Under the pieces are notes generated by a model. That model was not told the DNA's origin. It did not search any database and saw only the letters and a program-made list of their open reading frames with translations. This document shows, one piece after another, positions 12,701 to 28,571 of a stretch of DNA of 64,000 nucleotides. The stretch comes from Cheilinus undulatus (taxonomy: Eukaryota > Chordata > Actinopteri > Labriformes > Labridae). The translations under genes and the position numbers were made by a program. The DNA is taken from the NCBI RefSeq assembly GCF_018320785.1, contig NC_054879.1:43576698-43640697 (forward strand), read 5' to 3'. The stretch's first letter is position 1. Each line of letters starts with the position of its first letter.

Positions 12701-15700
12701 TGTGGTAGCGTTGTTTTGGAGACTTGAAAGCACAAGTGTGTTGGATTTAATGGCACAGAGTTGGTAACAAATCCCTCCCTTTTCAAGCTTGTAGACTGGG
12801 AGAAGCAACTGTAGCAGCAGAAATGTGAAAAGCCAGAGTTAATTCTGCTGTCCTCTGGATTTCAAGGGCTCATTGCAACACATTTAAAATATAGTATTTT
12901 CTATTTGTTATATATCAATATATCTTTTGTGCTCTAGTCTGTTAGGGGGTATCTACAGGGGGGGTCACTGGGCCAGAGCAGGGCCCAAATCATTTATTCC
13001 CACAGTGCAAATAAATACAAGTTCCTACTTCCTTATCTGTCGCATCTGATTCATACAATAGGGGACATTGTTTCTGCTCCATACGCATCCTGTGCAAATG
13101 TAACTTAAATCTCTTCAGTAATACTGACCAATTTAATCTATTTACTGCGGTAATAGTGACTATTTCATATATTTACCATACTACTAATTTAATCTATGTA
13201 CTATACAACAGTAGTTTAATCTTTTCACAACATTCAAATGCTTCAAGTCATAACTCTATTCACCATAACTCAAATACACTAAGAAAGCTCACTGTGGTAA
13301 AATCCTCTCTTCATAAGCATACTTGCACTTATTAACTATCTTAAGTGATACTTTCTACCTCATGTAAACCTGCCTACATGCTTGCATATTTCATACTTCT
13401 GATTATGTCTAGTCAGCATTTGTTGCACATATTGAAACCCACTAACAATGCACACATACTTTTATTCTAGAAAAATGCTAACAAAAGCTTGTAGTTTTTC
13501 ACATCTTATTTTTTTCTCTATAAAACTCAAATTTCCTGTGCTCTAACTTTTTGCACAGTTGTCGTTCTTATACAGGCTTAAATATATATTAGCTTTAAAT
13601 CGTTAAAGGTTCATTTGTGTTCTTCTGCAGAATAATTTGTTATTTCTGTGTAAAATTTCCTATTTGTTCTTGGCTCAACTACCTAAATTTAGGTGTGGTA
13701 GCGTTGTTTTGGAGACTTGAAAGCACAAGTGTGTTGGATTTAATGGCACAGAGTTGGTAACAAATCCCTCCCTTTTCAAGCTTGTAGACTGGGAGAAGCA
13801 ACTGTAGCAGCAGAAATGTGAAAAGCCAGAGTTAATTCTGCTGTCCTCTGGATTTCAAGGGCTCATTGCAACACATTTAAAATATAGTATTTTCTATTTG
13901 TTATATATCAATATATCTTTTGTGCTCTAGTCTGTTAGGGGGTATCTACAGGGGGGGTCACTGGGCCAGAGCAGGGCCCAAATCATTTATTCCCACAGTG
14001 CAAATAAATACAAGTTCCTACTTCCTTATCTGTCGCATCTGATTCATACAATAGGGGACATTGTTTCTGCTCCATACGCATCCTGTGCAAATGTAACTTA
14101 AATCTCTTCAGTAATACTGACCAATTTAATCTATTTACTGCGGTAATAGTGACTATTTCATATATTTACCATACTAACTACTAATTTAATCTATGTACTG
14201 TACAACAGTAGTTTAATCTTTTCACAATATTCAAATGCTTCAAGTCATAACTCTATTCACCATAACTCAAATACACTAAGAAAGCTCACTGTGGTAAAAT
14301 CCTCTCTTCATAAGCATACTTGCACTTATTAACTATCTTAAGTGATACTTTCTACCTCATGTAAACCTGCCTACATGCTTGCATATTTCATACTTCTGAT
14401 TATGTCTAGTCAGCATTTGTTGCACATATTGAAACCCACTAACAATGCACACATACTTTTATTCTAGAAAAATGCTAACAAAAGCTTGTAGTTTTTCACA
14501 TCTTATTTTTTTCTCTATAAAACTCAAATTTCCTGTGCTCTAACTTTTTGCACAGTTGTCGTTCTTATACAGGCTTAAATATATATTAGCTTTAAATCGT
14601 TAAAGGTTCATTTGTGTTCTTCTGCAGAATAATTTGTTATTTCTGTGTAAAATTTCCTATTTGTTCTTGGCTCAACTACCTAAATTTAGGTGTGGTAGCG
14701 TTGTTTTGGAGACTTGAAAGCACAAGTGTGTTGGATTTAATGGCACAGAGTTGGTAACAAATCCCTCCCTTTTCAAGCTTGTAGACTGGGAGAAGCAACT
14801 GTAGCAGCAGAAATGTGAAAAGCCAGAGTTAATTCTGCTGTCCTCTGGATTTCAAGGGCTCATTGCAACACATTTAAAATATAGTATTTTCTATTTGTTA
14901 TATATCAATATATCTTTTGTGCTCTAGTCTGTTAGGGGGTATCTACAGGGGGGGTCACTGGGCCAGAGCAGGGCCCAAATCATTTATTCCCACAGTGCAA
15001 ATAAATACAAGTTCCTACTTCCTTATCTGTCGCATCTGATTCATACAATAGGGGACATTGTTTCTGCTCCATACGCATCCTGTGCAAATGTAACTTAAAT
15101 CTCTTCAGTAATACTGACCAATTTAATCTATTTACTGCGGTAATAGTGACTATTTCATATATTTACCATACTAACTACTAATTTAATCTATGTACTGTAC
15201 ACAACAGTAGTTTAATCTTTTCACAATATTCAAATGCTTCAAGTCATAACTCTATTCACCATAACTCAAATACACTAAGAAAGCTCACTGTGGTAAAATC
15301 CTCTCTTCATAAGCATACTTGCACTTATTAACTATCTTAAGTGATACTTTCTACCTCATGTAAACCTGCCTACATGCTTGCATATTTCATACTTCTGATT
15401 ATGTCTAGTCAGCATTTGTTGCACATATTGAAACCCACTAACAATGCACACATACTTTTATTCTAGAAAAATGCTAACAAAAGCTTGTAGTTTTTCACAT
15501 CTTATTTTTTTCTCTATAAAACTCAAATTTCCTGTGCTCTAACTTTTTGCACAGTTGTCGTTCTTATACAGGCTTAAATATATATTAGCTTTAAATCGTT
15601 AAAGGTTCATTTGTGTTCTTCTGCAGAATAATTTGTTATTTCTGTGTAAAATTTCCTATTTGTTCTTGGCTCAACTACCTAAATTTAGGTGTGGTAGCGT

Positions 15701-18688
15701 TGTTTTGGAGACTTGAAAGCACAAGTGTGTTGGATTTAATGGCACAGAGTTGGTAACAAATCCCTCCCTTTTCAAGCTTGTAGACTGGGAGAAGCAACTG
15801 TAGCAGCAGAAATGTGAAAAGCCAGAGTTAATTCTGCTGTCCTCTGGATTTCAAGGGCTCATTGCAACACATTTAAAATATAGTATTTTCTATTTGTTAT
15901 ATATCAATATATCTTTTGTGCTCTAGTCTGTTAGGGGGTATCTACAGGGGGGGTCACTGGGCCAGAGCAGGGCCCAAATCATTTATTCCCACAGTGCAAA
16001 TAAATACAAGTTCCTACTTCCTTATCTGTCGCATCTGATTCATACAATAGGGGACATTGTTTCTGTTCCATACGCATCCTGTGCAAATGTAACTTAAATC
16101 TCTTCGGTAATACTGACCAATTTAATCTATTTACTGCGGTAATAGTGACTATTTTATATATTTACCATACTAATTACTAATTTAATCTATGTACTGTACA
16201 ACAGTAGTTTAATCTTTTCACCATATTCAAATGCTTCAAGTCATAACTCTATTCACCATAACTCAAATACACTAAGAAAGCTCACTGTGGTAAAATCCTC
16301 ACTTCATAAGCATACTTGCACTTATTAACTATCTTAAGTGATCCTTTCTACCTCATGTAAACCTGCCTACATGCTTGCATATTTCATACTTCTGATTATG
16401 TCTAGTCAGCATTTGTTGCACATATTGAAACCCACTAACAATGCACACATACTTTTATTCTAGAAAAATGCTAACAAAAGCTTGTAGTTTTTCACATCTT
16501 ATTTTTTTCTCTATAAAACTCAAATTTCCTGTGCTCTAACTTTTTGCACAGTTGTCGTTCTTATACAGGCTTAAATATATTTTAGCTTTAAATCGTTAAA
16601 GGTTCATTTGTGTTCTTCTGCAGAATAATTTGTTATTTCTGTGTAAAATTTCCTATTTGTTCTTGGCTCAACTACCTAAATTTAGGTGTGGTAGCGTTGT
16701 TTTGGAGACTTGAAAGCACAAGTGTGTTGGATTTAATGGCACAGAGTTGGTAACAAATCCCTCCCTTTTCAAGCTTGTAGACTGGGAGAAGCAACTGTAG
16801 CAGCAGAAATGTGAAAAGCCAGAGTTAATTCTGCTGTCCTCTGGATTTCAAGGGCTCACTGCAACACATTTAAAATATAGTATTTTCTATTTGTTATATA
16901 TCAATATATCTTTTGTGCTCTAGTCTGTTAGGGGGTATCTACAGGGGGGGTCACTGGGCCAAAACAGGGCCCAAATCATTTATTCCCACAGTGCAAATAA
17001 ATACAAGTTCCTACTTCCTTATCTGTCGCATCTGATTCATACAATAGGGGACATTGTTTCTGTTCCATACGCATCCTGTGCAAATGTAACTTAAATCTCT
17101 TCGGTAATACTGACCAATTTAATCTATTTACTGCGGTAATAGTGACTATTTCATATATTTACCATACTAACTACTAATTTAATCTATGTACTATACAACA
17201 GTAGTTTAATCTTTTCACAATATTCAAATGCTTCAAGTCATAACTCTATTCACCATAACTCAAATACACTAAGAAAGCTCACTGTGGTAAAATCCTCACT
17301 TCATAAGCACACTTGCACTTATTAACTATCTTAAGTGATCCTTTCTACCTCATGTAAACCTGCCTACATGCTTGCATATTTCATACTTCTGATTATGTCT
17401 AGTCAGCATTTGTTGCACATATTGAAACCCACTAACAATGCACACATACTTTTATTCTAGAAAAATGCTAACAAAAGCTTGTAGTTTTTCACATCTTATT
17501 TTTTTCTCTATAAAACTCAAATTTCCTGTGCTCTAACTTTTTGCACAGTTGTCGTTCTTATACAGGCTTAAATATATTTTAGTTTTAAATCATTAAAGGT
17601 TCATTTGTGTTCTTCTGCAGAATAATTTGTTATTTCTGTGTAAAATTTCCTATTTGTTCTTGGCTCAACTACCTAAATTTAGGTGTGGTAGCGTTGTTTT
17701 GGAGACTTGAAAGCACAAGTGTGTTGGATTTAATGGCACAGAGTTGGTAACGAATCCCTCCCTTTTCAAGCTTGTAGACTGGGAGAAGCAACTGTAGCAG
17801 CAGAAATGTGAAAAGCCAGAGTTAATTCTGCTGTCCTCTGGATTTAAAGGGCTCACTGCAACACATTTAAAATACAGTATTTTCTATTTGTTATGTTCTT
17901 CACTAATGAAGGCATGTGTGGAGAATATATTCATTTTCTGAAAACAAACAAATCCCAACATATCTTTTGTGCTCTAGTCTGTCAGGGGGTATCTACAGGG
18001 GGGTCACTAGGCCAAAACGGGGCCCTAGTCGTTTATTCCCACAGCGCAAATAAATACAAGTCCCTACTTCCTTATCTGCCACGTCTGATTCATACAGTAG
18101 GGGACATTGTTTCTGTTCAATACGCATCCCGTGCACCATGCTGCTGAAAGCCTGCAGCGTGTGGTCCTCAGAGTGATGGGAGACTCGGTAAAGTCTGGGA
18201 TGAGTTGCATCAGCTTTACAAGGGGCGGTACTACCATTACAGTCCGGTCACCTCAGCCTGGCTAAACGTGTGCAGGGCTCACAGACAAAAGCGTCAACTA
18301 CACTATCTAAAACCACGAATAAAGCACAGTGAGTGCAAACATCTTTTCATTTAACTTTCTATTAAGAAAACAAGTGCTTCTGGGCTTTAGCTTCACAAAC
18401 ACTCCCCCAAGACAAGTGCAGGGGTAAAAAAAAACCACGAGCTCTCACAATGATGCTAGCATAAGCGTCCAAACTTTCTGTTGCGTAGAGGAAATTAAAA
18501 GCACAGAATTCACGTGAAATTCATTGAGCATCACTGAGTGACAACCTCACCTTTATTTCCGCGATTAATTCATCTTTCTTCATGTTCTGTTTCTCCGTCA
18601 CCCGGATGCCATTTTCCTCCAGAATGGCCCTGCAGCGGGGGTCCACACTTTCACTGATTAACACGGTCCTGATGCAGATAGGGGCCAT
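3740..18688 (-). CDS. phgdh: D-3-phosphoglycerate dehydrogenase (3' end not seen)
   Basis: Cytosolic enzyme of the first step of serine synthesis: 3-phosphoglycerate + NAD+ to 3-phosphohydroxypyruvate. Exons, high to low: 18551-18688, 8124-8275, 7978-8043, 7810-7864, 7547-7645, 7321-7453, 7087-7235, 6450-6602, 4408-4546, 4054-4181, 3740-3962; all phases join, giving 478 codons. The start is [14 protein letters not shown]. Visible motifs are [11 protein letters not shown], the NAD-binding [19 protein letters not shown] (GxGxxG), [10 protein letters not shown] with the catalytic Arg, and [12 protein letters not shown] with the catalytic His. The regulatory half ([10 protein letters not shown] to NLLSSVAG) is more diverged from human. 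The human protein is 533 residues, so about 55 C-terminal residues are missing; I could not find that exon in 1-3739 and it probably lies left of the window. Intron 1 is about 10.3 kb and filled by satellite repeats. Intron 3 appears to use a GC donor (AAG|GC). Head-to-head with cfap210. Confidence 0.95.
5270..5803. mobile_element. Tc1/mariner-like non-autonomous element
   Basis: The ends are inverted copies of AACAAATTTATTAGACCACC (left about 5278, right about 5777-5796), and the right end is followed by GCACTG and TA, as expected for a TA-targeting element. It has no transposase. A second copy in opposite orientation lies at 45640-46076 and matches most of the interior. It sits in phgdh intron 8. 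Confidence 0.65.
6660..6775 (-). mobile_element. tRNA-headed SINE-like fragment
   Basis: Read on the minus strand it contains GTGCCAGTTTAGCTCAGGTA followed by GTAGAGCAGGTGCAC, which resembles a tRNA A-box region. A related sequence occurs at 52255-52425. It lies in phgdh intron 7 and is a retroposon fragment rather than a tRNA gene: no cloverleaf can be drawn. Confidence 0.5.
7047..7083. repeat. (ATT)n microsatellite
   Basis: ATT repeat with one ATC interruption, ending four bases before phgdh exon 7. It may lie close to the splice donor read on the minus strand. Confidence 0.8.
8346..9766. mobile_element. Nested DNA elements: inverted-repeat element with a second element inside
   Basis: The outer ends AAAGACCCTGTAAAGTGAAA (left) and TTTCACTTTACAGGGTCTTT (right) are inverted copies. 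Outer-family relatives occur at 51205-52095 and 62330-62553. Inside, about 8632-9366 is a different repeat that ends GGTTGAGAACCACTGGTCT, the hallmark end of a hAT-type element, and contains a degenerate GGCAAAAATGG minisatellite (about 8800-9240). The same inner repeat is found at 38810-40495. No transposase is present. It lies in phgdh intron 1. Confidence 0.6.
10980..11235 (+). mobile_element. SINE-like repeat with tRNA-like head
   Basis: Begins with GATGGCTCAATGGGTTAGCC (A-box-like) and GGTTTAAATTCAAGTC (B-box-like), then a tail that recurs at 55088-55215 (reversed) and 55820-56010. The shared tail includes CTGCTCATCCCACAAATGCA and CACCATTTAAAAGGGAAATA. It is probably a tRNA-derived SINE family. 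Confidence 0.5.
11270..12310. repeat. Degenerate tandem array, unit about 164 bp
   Basis: The landmark CTCACTGTGGTAAAATGCCT recurs at about 11401, 11566, 11731, 11894 and 12058, spaced 163-165 bp, and once more at about 12296. Each unit also holds TGTAACTTAAATCTCTTCGG and GGTAATAATGACAAATTTAA variants. Units are visibly diverged, so this is older than the adjoining 1-kb array. The last monomer overlaps the start of that array. Confidence 0.85.
12104..18136. repeat. Higher-order tandem array, six copies of a unit of about 1 kb
   Basis: Unit starts, marked by GTAACTTAAATCTCTTC, fall at 12104, 13100, 14093, 15090, 16089 and 17086 (spacing 993-999 bp), ending about 18136. Copies differ by only a handful of substitutions and 1-6 base indels. 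Each unit contains one 164-bp-type monomer plus about 800 bp not otherwise seen in the window, including a poly-G stretch near CTACAGGGGGGGTCACTGG. Copies 5 and 6 share variants (CCTCACTTCATAAGC, GTGATCC) absent from copies 1-4. Copy 6 has an extra segment near 17893-17955. All lies within phgdh intron 1. Confidence 0.95.
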
Positions 18689-20313
18689 CTTGATAGCTGT
18701 GTAGGCAAAGTGGTGCTGCTAGTGGTGCTGCTGATGCTTCGGCTGGAGTGATGTGATGGACACGGGAAGTTAATTTCCCTCTGTTGGTTTTGAATGGTTA
18801 TCTCAGATTTACGCCAGCCCCTTTTGGATAAAACCCGCCCCTCCTGCATCTTCTGCTCTGACGTCACATACAAACGGCCACTCAGTGTGGAGACAGGTTT
18901 AATTTGATAATCAGACTAGAAAAAGCAGCGAAAATAGTACACATAATTTTATATTAAAGCTAGACCTCACAGATAATCCTGTATTCAAAATTAAAGGTGT
19001 CACCAGTAATAACTTACTTCAAATATTTAATGCTAGTAATTGTCCTTCAGGTGATACAGGATAGTATGCACATGCGCACATGTATGTATGTATTTTCTCC
19101 CCAAGATTATCAGTGTTAATTTCCTGTCATATTAGGTAGGCCCTGTTTGAATTTCTTAATTTCATTTAAATTGTTCTATTAGGCCACCATAATTGAAATA
19201 TTGTTTTTATTTAATTATTTTTTATGATGCTTGTGAATGGTGTTTTTGATGCACTCGGGATATTGTGAGCTTATAGTGAGCTTCAAGCATTCATTTTTAA
19301 GTAAAGTCAAAAACTGATAAAGAAAAAGGATCATTTCCTGGGAATAGTTTATCAAGTAAAGGGAGTATACAGCTGCTGAACATAAGTATAACAGAAGTGT
19401 TTTTATAGGATTTTTATGCCTTTAATAGTAGCGAACGTGTTAACATCTCCCCTATCTTGACACTAGGTCAGGTCAACAGAGTCCATTCATTTCCCATCTA
19501 ATTCAACAGATGCTGTTCATCACCTGACTCATTAGGCTGCACATGACCGCCCTCACCCCCTTTAGGGCCAGCTCACTAGTTTGACACTCTTTTCTCTTTA
19601 GAGTGTATAATCACGCACTGATTTCTGTCTAAACCGTATGAATTAAATCATATGGTATCTTTTGGTGTATTTGCTTAATTGGGTCTGTTTTACTCTGAAC
19701 ACAAATATTATAAAGTCCAACAATAAACCTGGACCTTTTATTATGCCTCTTTCTTCACATTCTTTATGTTACTAAAATATGGCTGGATAAATTTGCTGAA
19801 GGCCCTCATTAAGTCATTCTTAATCTCATCACTCATAGCAAAAATATTTCAGAGCTAATTTTAACTCCCAAAAGTAATTCAATGTCATATAATTCAACGG
19901 CCTTCAGTGATGAAGTTACAATAGACTGTTAATGCATTGTGTTGGTCCAGCTCTGTACAGATACTTTACGATGCTTTAACGTTTTAAAGTTAGATTTATT
20001 TTAATCTGTTTGCCAGCCGTTTCTAGCAAATTTATAGTGAAAGATTCAAATAATCCTTAGAGTAAACTACTAAGATCTATAACTGGGATGATGTCAGATT
20101 AATGCTGTGATAAATACATGTCAGCTCACAGCGCCACCTGCCGTCCATCAGCAGAAAGCCTTCAGGCTGGCTCAAGTGTTGCCTGGTGACGACGCAACAA
20201 ACGCGGCTGCTGACATCAAGTCACCTGGTTAGAGTCATAGCTAGCTCCTAAAAATTCATATTAATAATATTTTGTTTGTTGTATTTGTTAATTCTTTTAA
20301 AGGTGTAACTGAA
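18689..20313. promoter_or_regulatory. Shared upstream region between phgdh and cfap210
   Basis: About 1.6 kb between two divergent start codons. It must hold the phgdh 5' UTR and promoter (right after 18688) and the cfap210 promoter (near 20100-20310). The middle, about 18900-20050, is AT-rich with no exon or repeat that I recognise. Confidence 0.55.
20178..20190 (-). promoter_or_regulatory. X-box (RFX site) upstream of cfap210
   Basis: GTTGCCTGGTGAC; reversed it is GTCACC-A-GGCAAC, a full match to the RFX X-box consensus RTNRCC(N0-3)RGYAAC. It lies about 124 bp before the cfap210 start codon. RFX factors drive ciliary genes, which fits the product. The match is seen; function is inferred. 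Confidence 0.7.
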
Positions 20314-25701
<5,388 letters not shown>

Positions 25702-26179
25702 AAGGTCTCTGAGGTTTTAATTGTGGTTTTTATGACCATATCCCAGAAATTTCCAGACATAAGGGGGTCTTTAGCTTTTCTTAGACACGAGAAGGGGGGA
25801 AGGTTGATATATAGTAATATTTAATACAATATGTCCCTAACTGATCACTCAGTAAAATGGTCTTTGTATGTTTGAAACTCAGTGTATAATCAACTCATCT
25901 GGGCTAAAACTTCAACTTTAGCTCACACCAAACCTAATGATTTATCACCCCTTCATTAAAGGAATGTACCTGGATGCATGTTATTGATGTTACCAACATT
26001 GATTACATCATTTTTGGGTTATCAGATTATGTAAAGGTCCAGTATTTATTCTTTTTTTTTTTATGTTGTAACATAAAATAATTGTGTCTGTGTACTATAC
26101 TACAAGCAAGCAGACAATCATCACTCTCGTCAACTGACTGATCGTCAACTGGAGTCACCCATGTCCCCAGAACACGATT

Positions 26180-27203
26180 AAAGGTCACATATTTTACCCT
26201 TTTAAATTAAGTTTAAATTGGTTTCAGTGGTCCGCAAAACATGACTGTGAAGGTTGTTGCTAAAAAAACACTCCAGTATTTAATTTTTGCATGTCTAAAA
26301 AAAACCCCTCTGTTTCATAATCTGACATGCCAGATGGATTTGTTTCACACATCCTTCTGATAAACCTTCTATAGACAGCATTTGGAAAAGGGCCGAGCCA
26401 TTGAAAAAACAAACTCTGAGGGTGACTGGATGAACGTTCTGTCTCATTTTTATAGGCCAATCAGAGCAACAAAACATGGCATCGTAGTTCCTAACTGAGA
26501 TGCGTCGCCACAACAAACTCCATAGATAGCTTCATAATGCGAACCATGGCGACTGTAACATGTCAGTACACAACTTTTGTCGTTTCTGAGAAGAAAAAGT
26601 CACTGCTGTTCTTCTTTTCACAAAGATATGTCAAATTCTGATAAAACTGGTGCTTTAGCAGCATCCACGCTAATCTCTTCCACCATACCTGCACCGGCCT
26701 CTTCTGGCTGCTTGCATACGTCACGACTCCGCCACGCCTGAGAGTACTGCCCCTCAACTCTGATTGGTTCTGTGACTTTCTAACCGGGCCCAAACTGTTC
26801 AGATGGGAGCTTTGCAAGATGGATTTGCATATCCATCTGCTTTGCAAGGATATCTGTTTTAACCCTGCTCAGAATGAGCTGTTTCAGTGTCAGTGGCTTT
26901 AAATGTTATTGAGCTGTATGACTCAGCCCCTCTCAGGAAAAGGATGTGGCTCTCCTGATTCTGCTCGCAGCTGGCAGGAGGATGAGGGGAGGAAGGCAGA
27001 ACTTTCTTCCAAGCAGGGGCGGGGCTAACTCCTCACATGACATCACGAGAGGAAAATCTGAGAACGGATTGTTTCAGCACACATTTTCTGAAGGGGGGGG
27101 GGGGATTTCCTGCTTGTTGGGGGGATTGTGGACAGGCAATGGGCATAGATTTTAGTTAGAAAAGTCTGAAAAGTGTATTTTGCATCATATGTGACCTTTA
27201 AAT
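26180..27203. mobile_element. Non-autonomous inverted-repeat element, about 1.0 kb
   Basis: The left end ATTAAAGGTCACATATTTTA and the right end, reversed AATTTAAAGGTCACATATGA, are inverted copies. It contains no transposase; a G11 homopolymer lies near 27091-27103. It occupies the gap between the convergent cfap210 and ppig genes. Confidence 0.65.
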
Positions 27204-27317
27204 TAAGAACAAGTGAAGTTGTTGTGGTTTTAATAATATCTTTTGTCTTTAAATACCTACCTAAACAATTATTGGGAGAATATTCTGTTTCTACAGTAGT
27301 CCACCTATCAGCCATGA

Positions 27318-27323
27318 TTTATT
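27318..27323 (-). terminator. Possible ppig poly(A) signal
   Basis: TTTATT, i.e. AATAAA on the minus strand, about 1.25 kb past the ppig stop codon. It is the only clear canonical hexamer I saw on that strand in the expected 3' UTR. It would make the UTR long; transcript data would be decisive. Confidence 0.3.
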
Positions 27324-28571
27324 GTGCATGATACACGCAGACTTATCTGTCAAATCTTGATTCAATCTGCAGTTTTCTGCATCAACTTTCCACTTAAAGT
27401 CAAAATACATCAACTAATAATTGATAAAAGACTTAGATCGATAGACACGTAACAGGCTAACTTTTTAAAACTCTTTTAGCTTATTTGATAGTATGACAAA
27501 CACTGAATCTGTCAAGACAAATCTGGCCCTTGTACAACTCTAGTTGATGATACCTGCTCTATAGCATTACAGGACTTTCAACATGGTGCATGATCAGTAT
27601 TTTCAACTTCAGGTGTCCCCATGATGTTCTTATGTCTCTGAATTTTCATGTTTCTCTTAGCATTAAAAATAAAGTCTGAAAATTTAAAGTTGAGCCTTTC
27701 AATTCACTGCAATTATATTCTTAAAACTATTTTGCACAAAACACAATTATACAAATTGTTTTATGTTGTAATTACAGCTTGACATTGGCATTTTTTCATT
27801 TAAGAAAAACAAAATGGGTATCTTGAAACTGGTAAACAAGAGTTGACAGTAAAAGGTTGTGGATTCACAAAATAAAAAGTCATGGTGGTACATTTCATCA
27901 ATGGGAGAGGCATGCAAGAAAATACAGGTGTTCTCTTTTAGTTTGATGGTCGTAAAACAAAATAAAAATTAAAACCTTTGACGTTTAACAACTTAGGCAC
28001 TCCTCTCAAACACCGTTTTAAATAACATTAAAACTAATGTCCTCATGGCAAAGACATTAAAAGGCTCTCTTCTGCAGTAAAATCTTAAAACATGTTTTTA
28101 CAAAAAGTCTGAGATTTAATTACTACCGTAAAGTCAAAAAACAAAATTTACCAAAGAATGTGAAACAAAGAAAAACTATGGACCTGGCGCCTTCACGCCA
28201 TGTACAATTAAAAGACAAGCTGGGGCTTTTTGTCCAGCTGATTGAACAGTTCAAGCTGTAGGTCAATCTTCTTTTTAGTCACGATTCATTATCCTTTAAC
28301 CTCTCATGCAGCTTCAGCTTCCCAGCAGCAGTGAAATCCACAACTTCCAATCAGAACAAAGTCCAGAGTGTAGGTAGAACTGATTTATCCAGCCTGGGGA
28401 AACTAGTTTGAATAGGTTTGGAGCCACTGTGTTAGATGTGGCTGAACTGCTCCAGGTGAATAAGTTAGCACCACTCTGGGTGGAAAGCTCAAGCTGCACA
28501 TGTGTAAAGGGTAAAAAAGACAGGGATTGATTTTAGAAATCCAAACTTTCTTTAAACATGTTATCACAGTC

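Noticed and set aside
12104-18136. CRISPR-like direct repeat array
   Set aside because: Unit of about 1 kb with no short-repeat/spacer structure, in a eukaryotic intron.
17893-18147. 84-codon plus-strand open frame in the last 1-kb repeat unit
   Set aside because: It exists only because of the longer segment in copy 6, is absent from the other copies, and has no motif.
18720-18745. ATF4/CARE-type site in the phgdh promoter (GCTGATGCTTCGGC)
   Set aside because: Only part of the TGATGNAAT consensus is kept; not enough to call.
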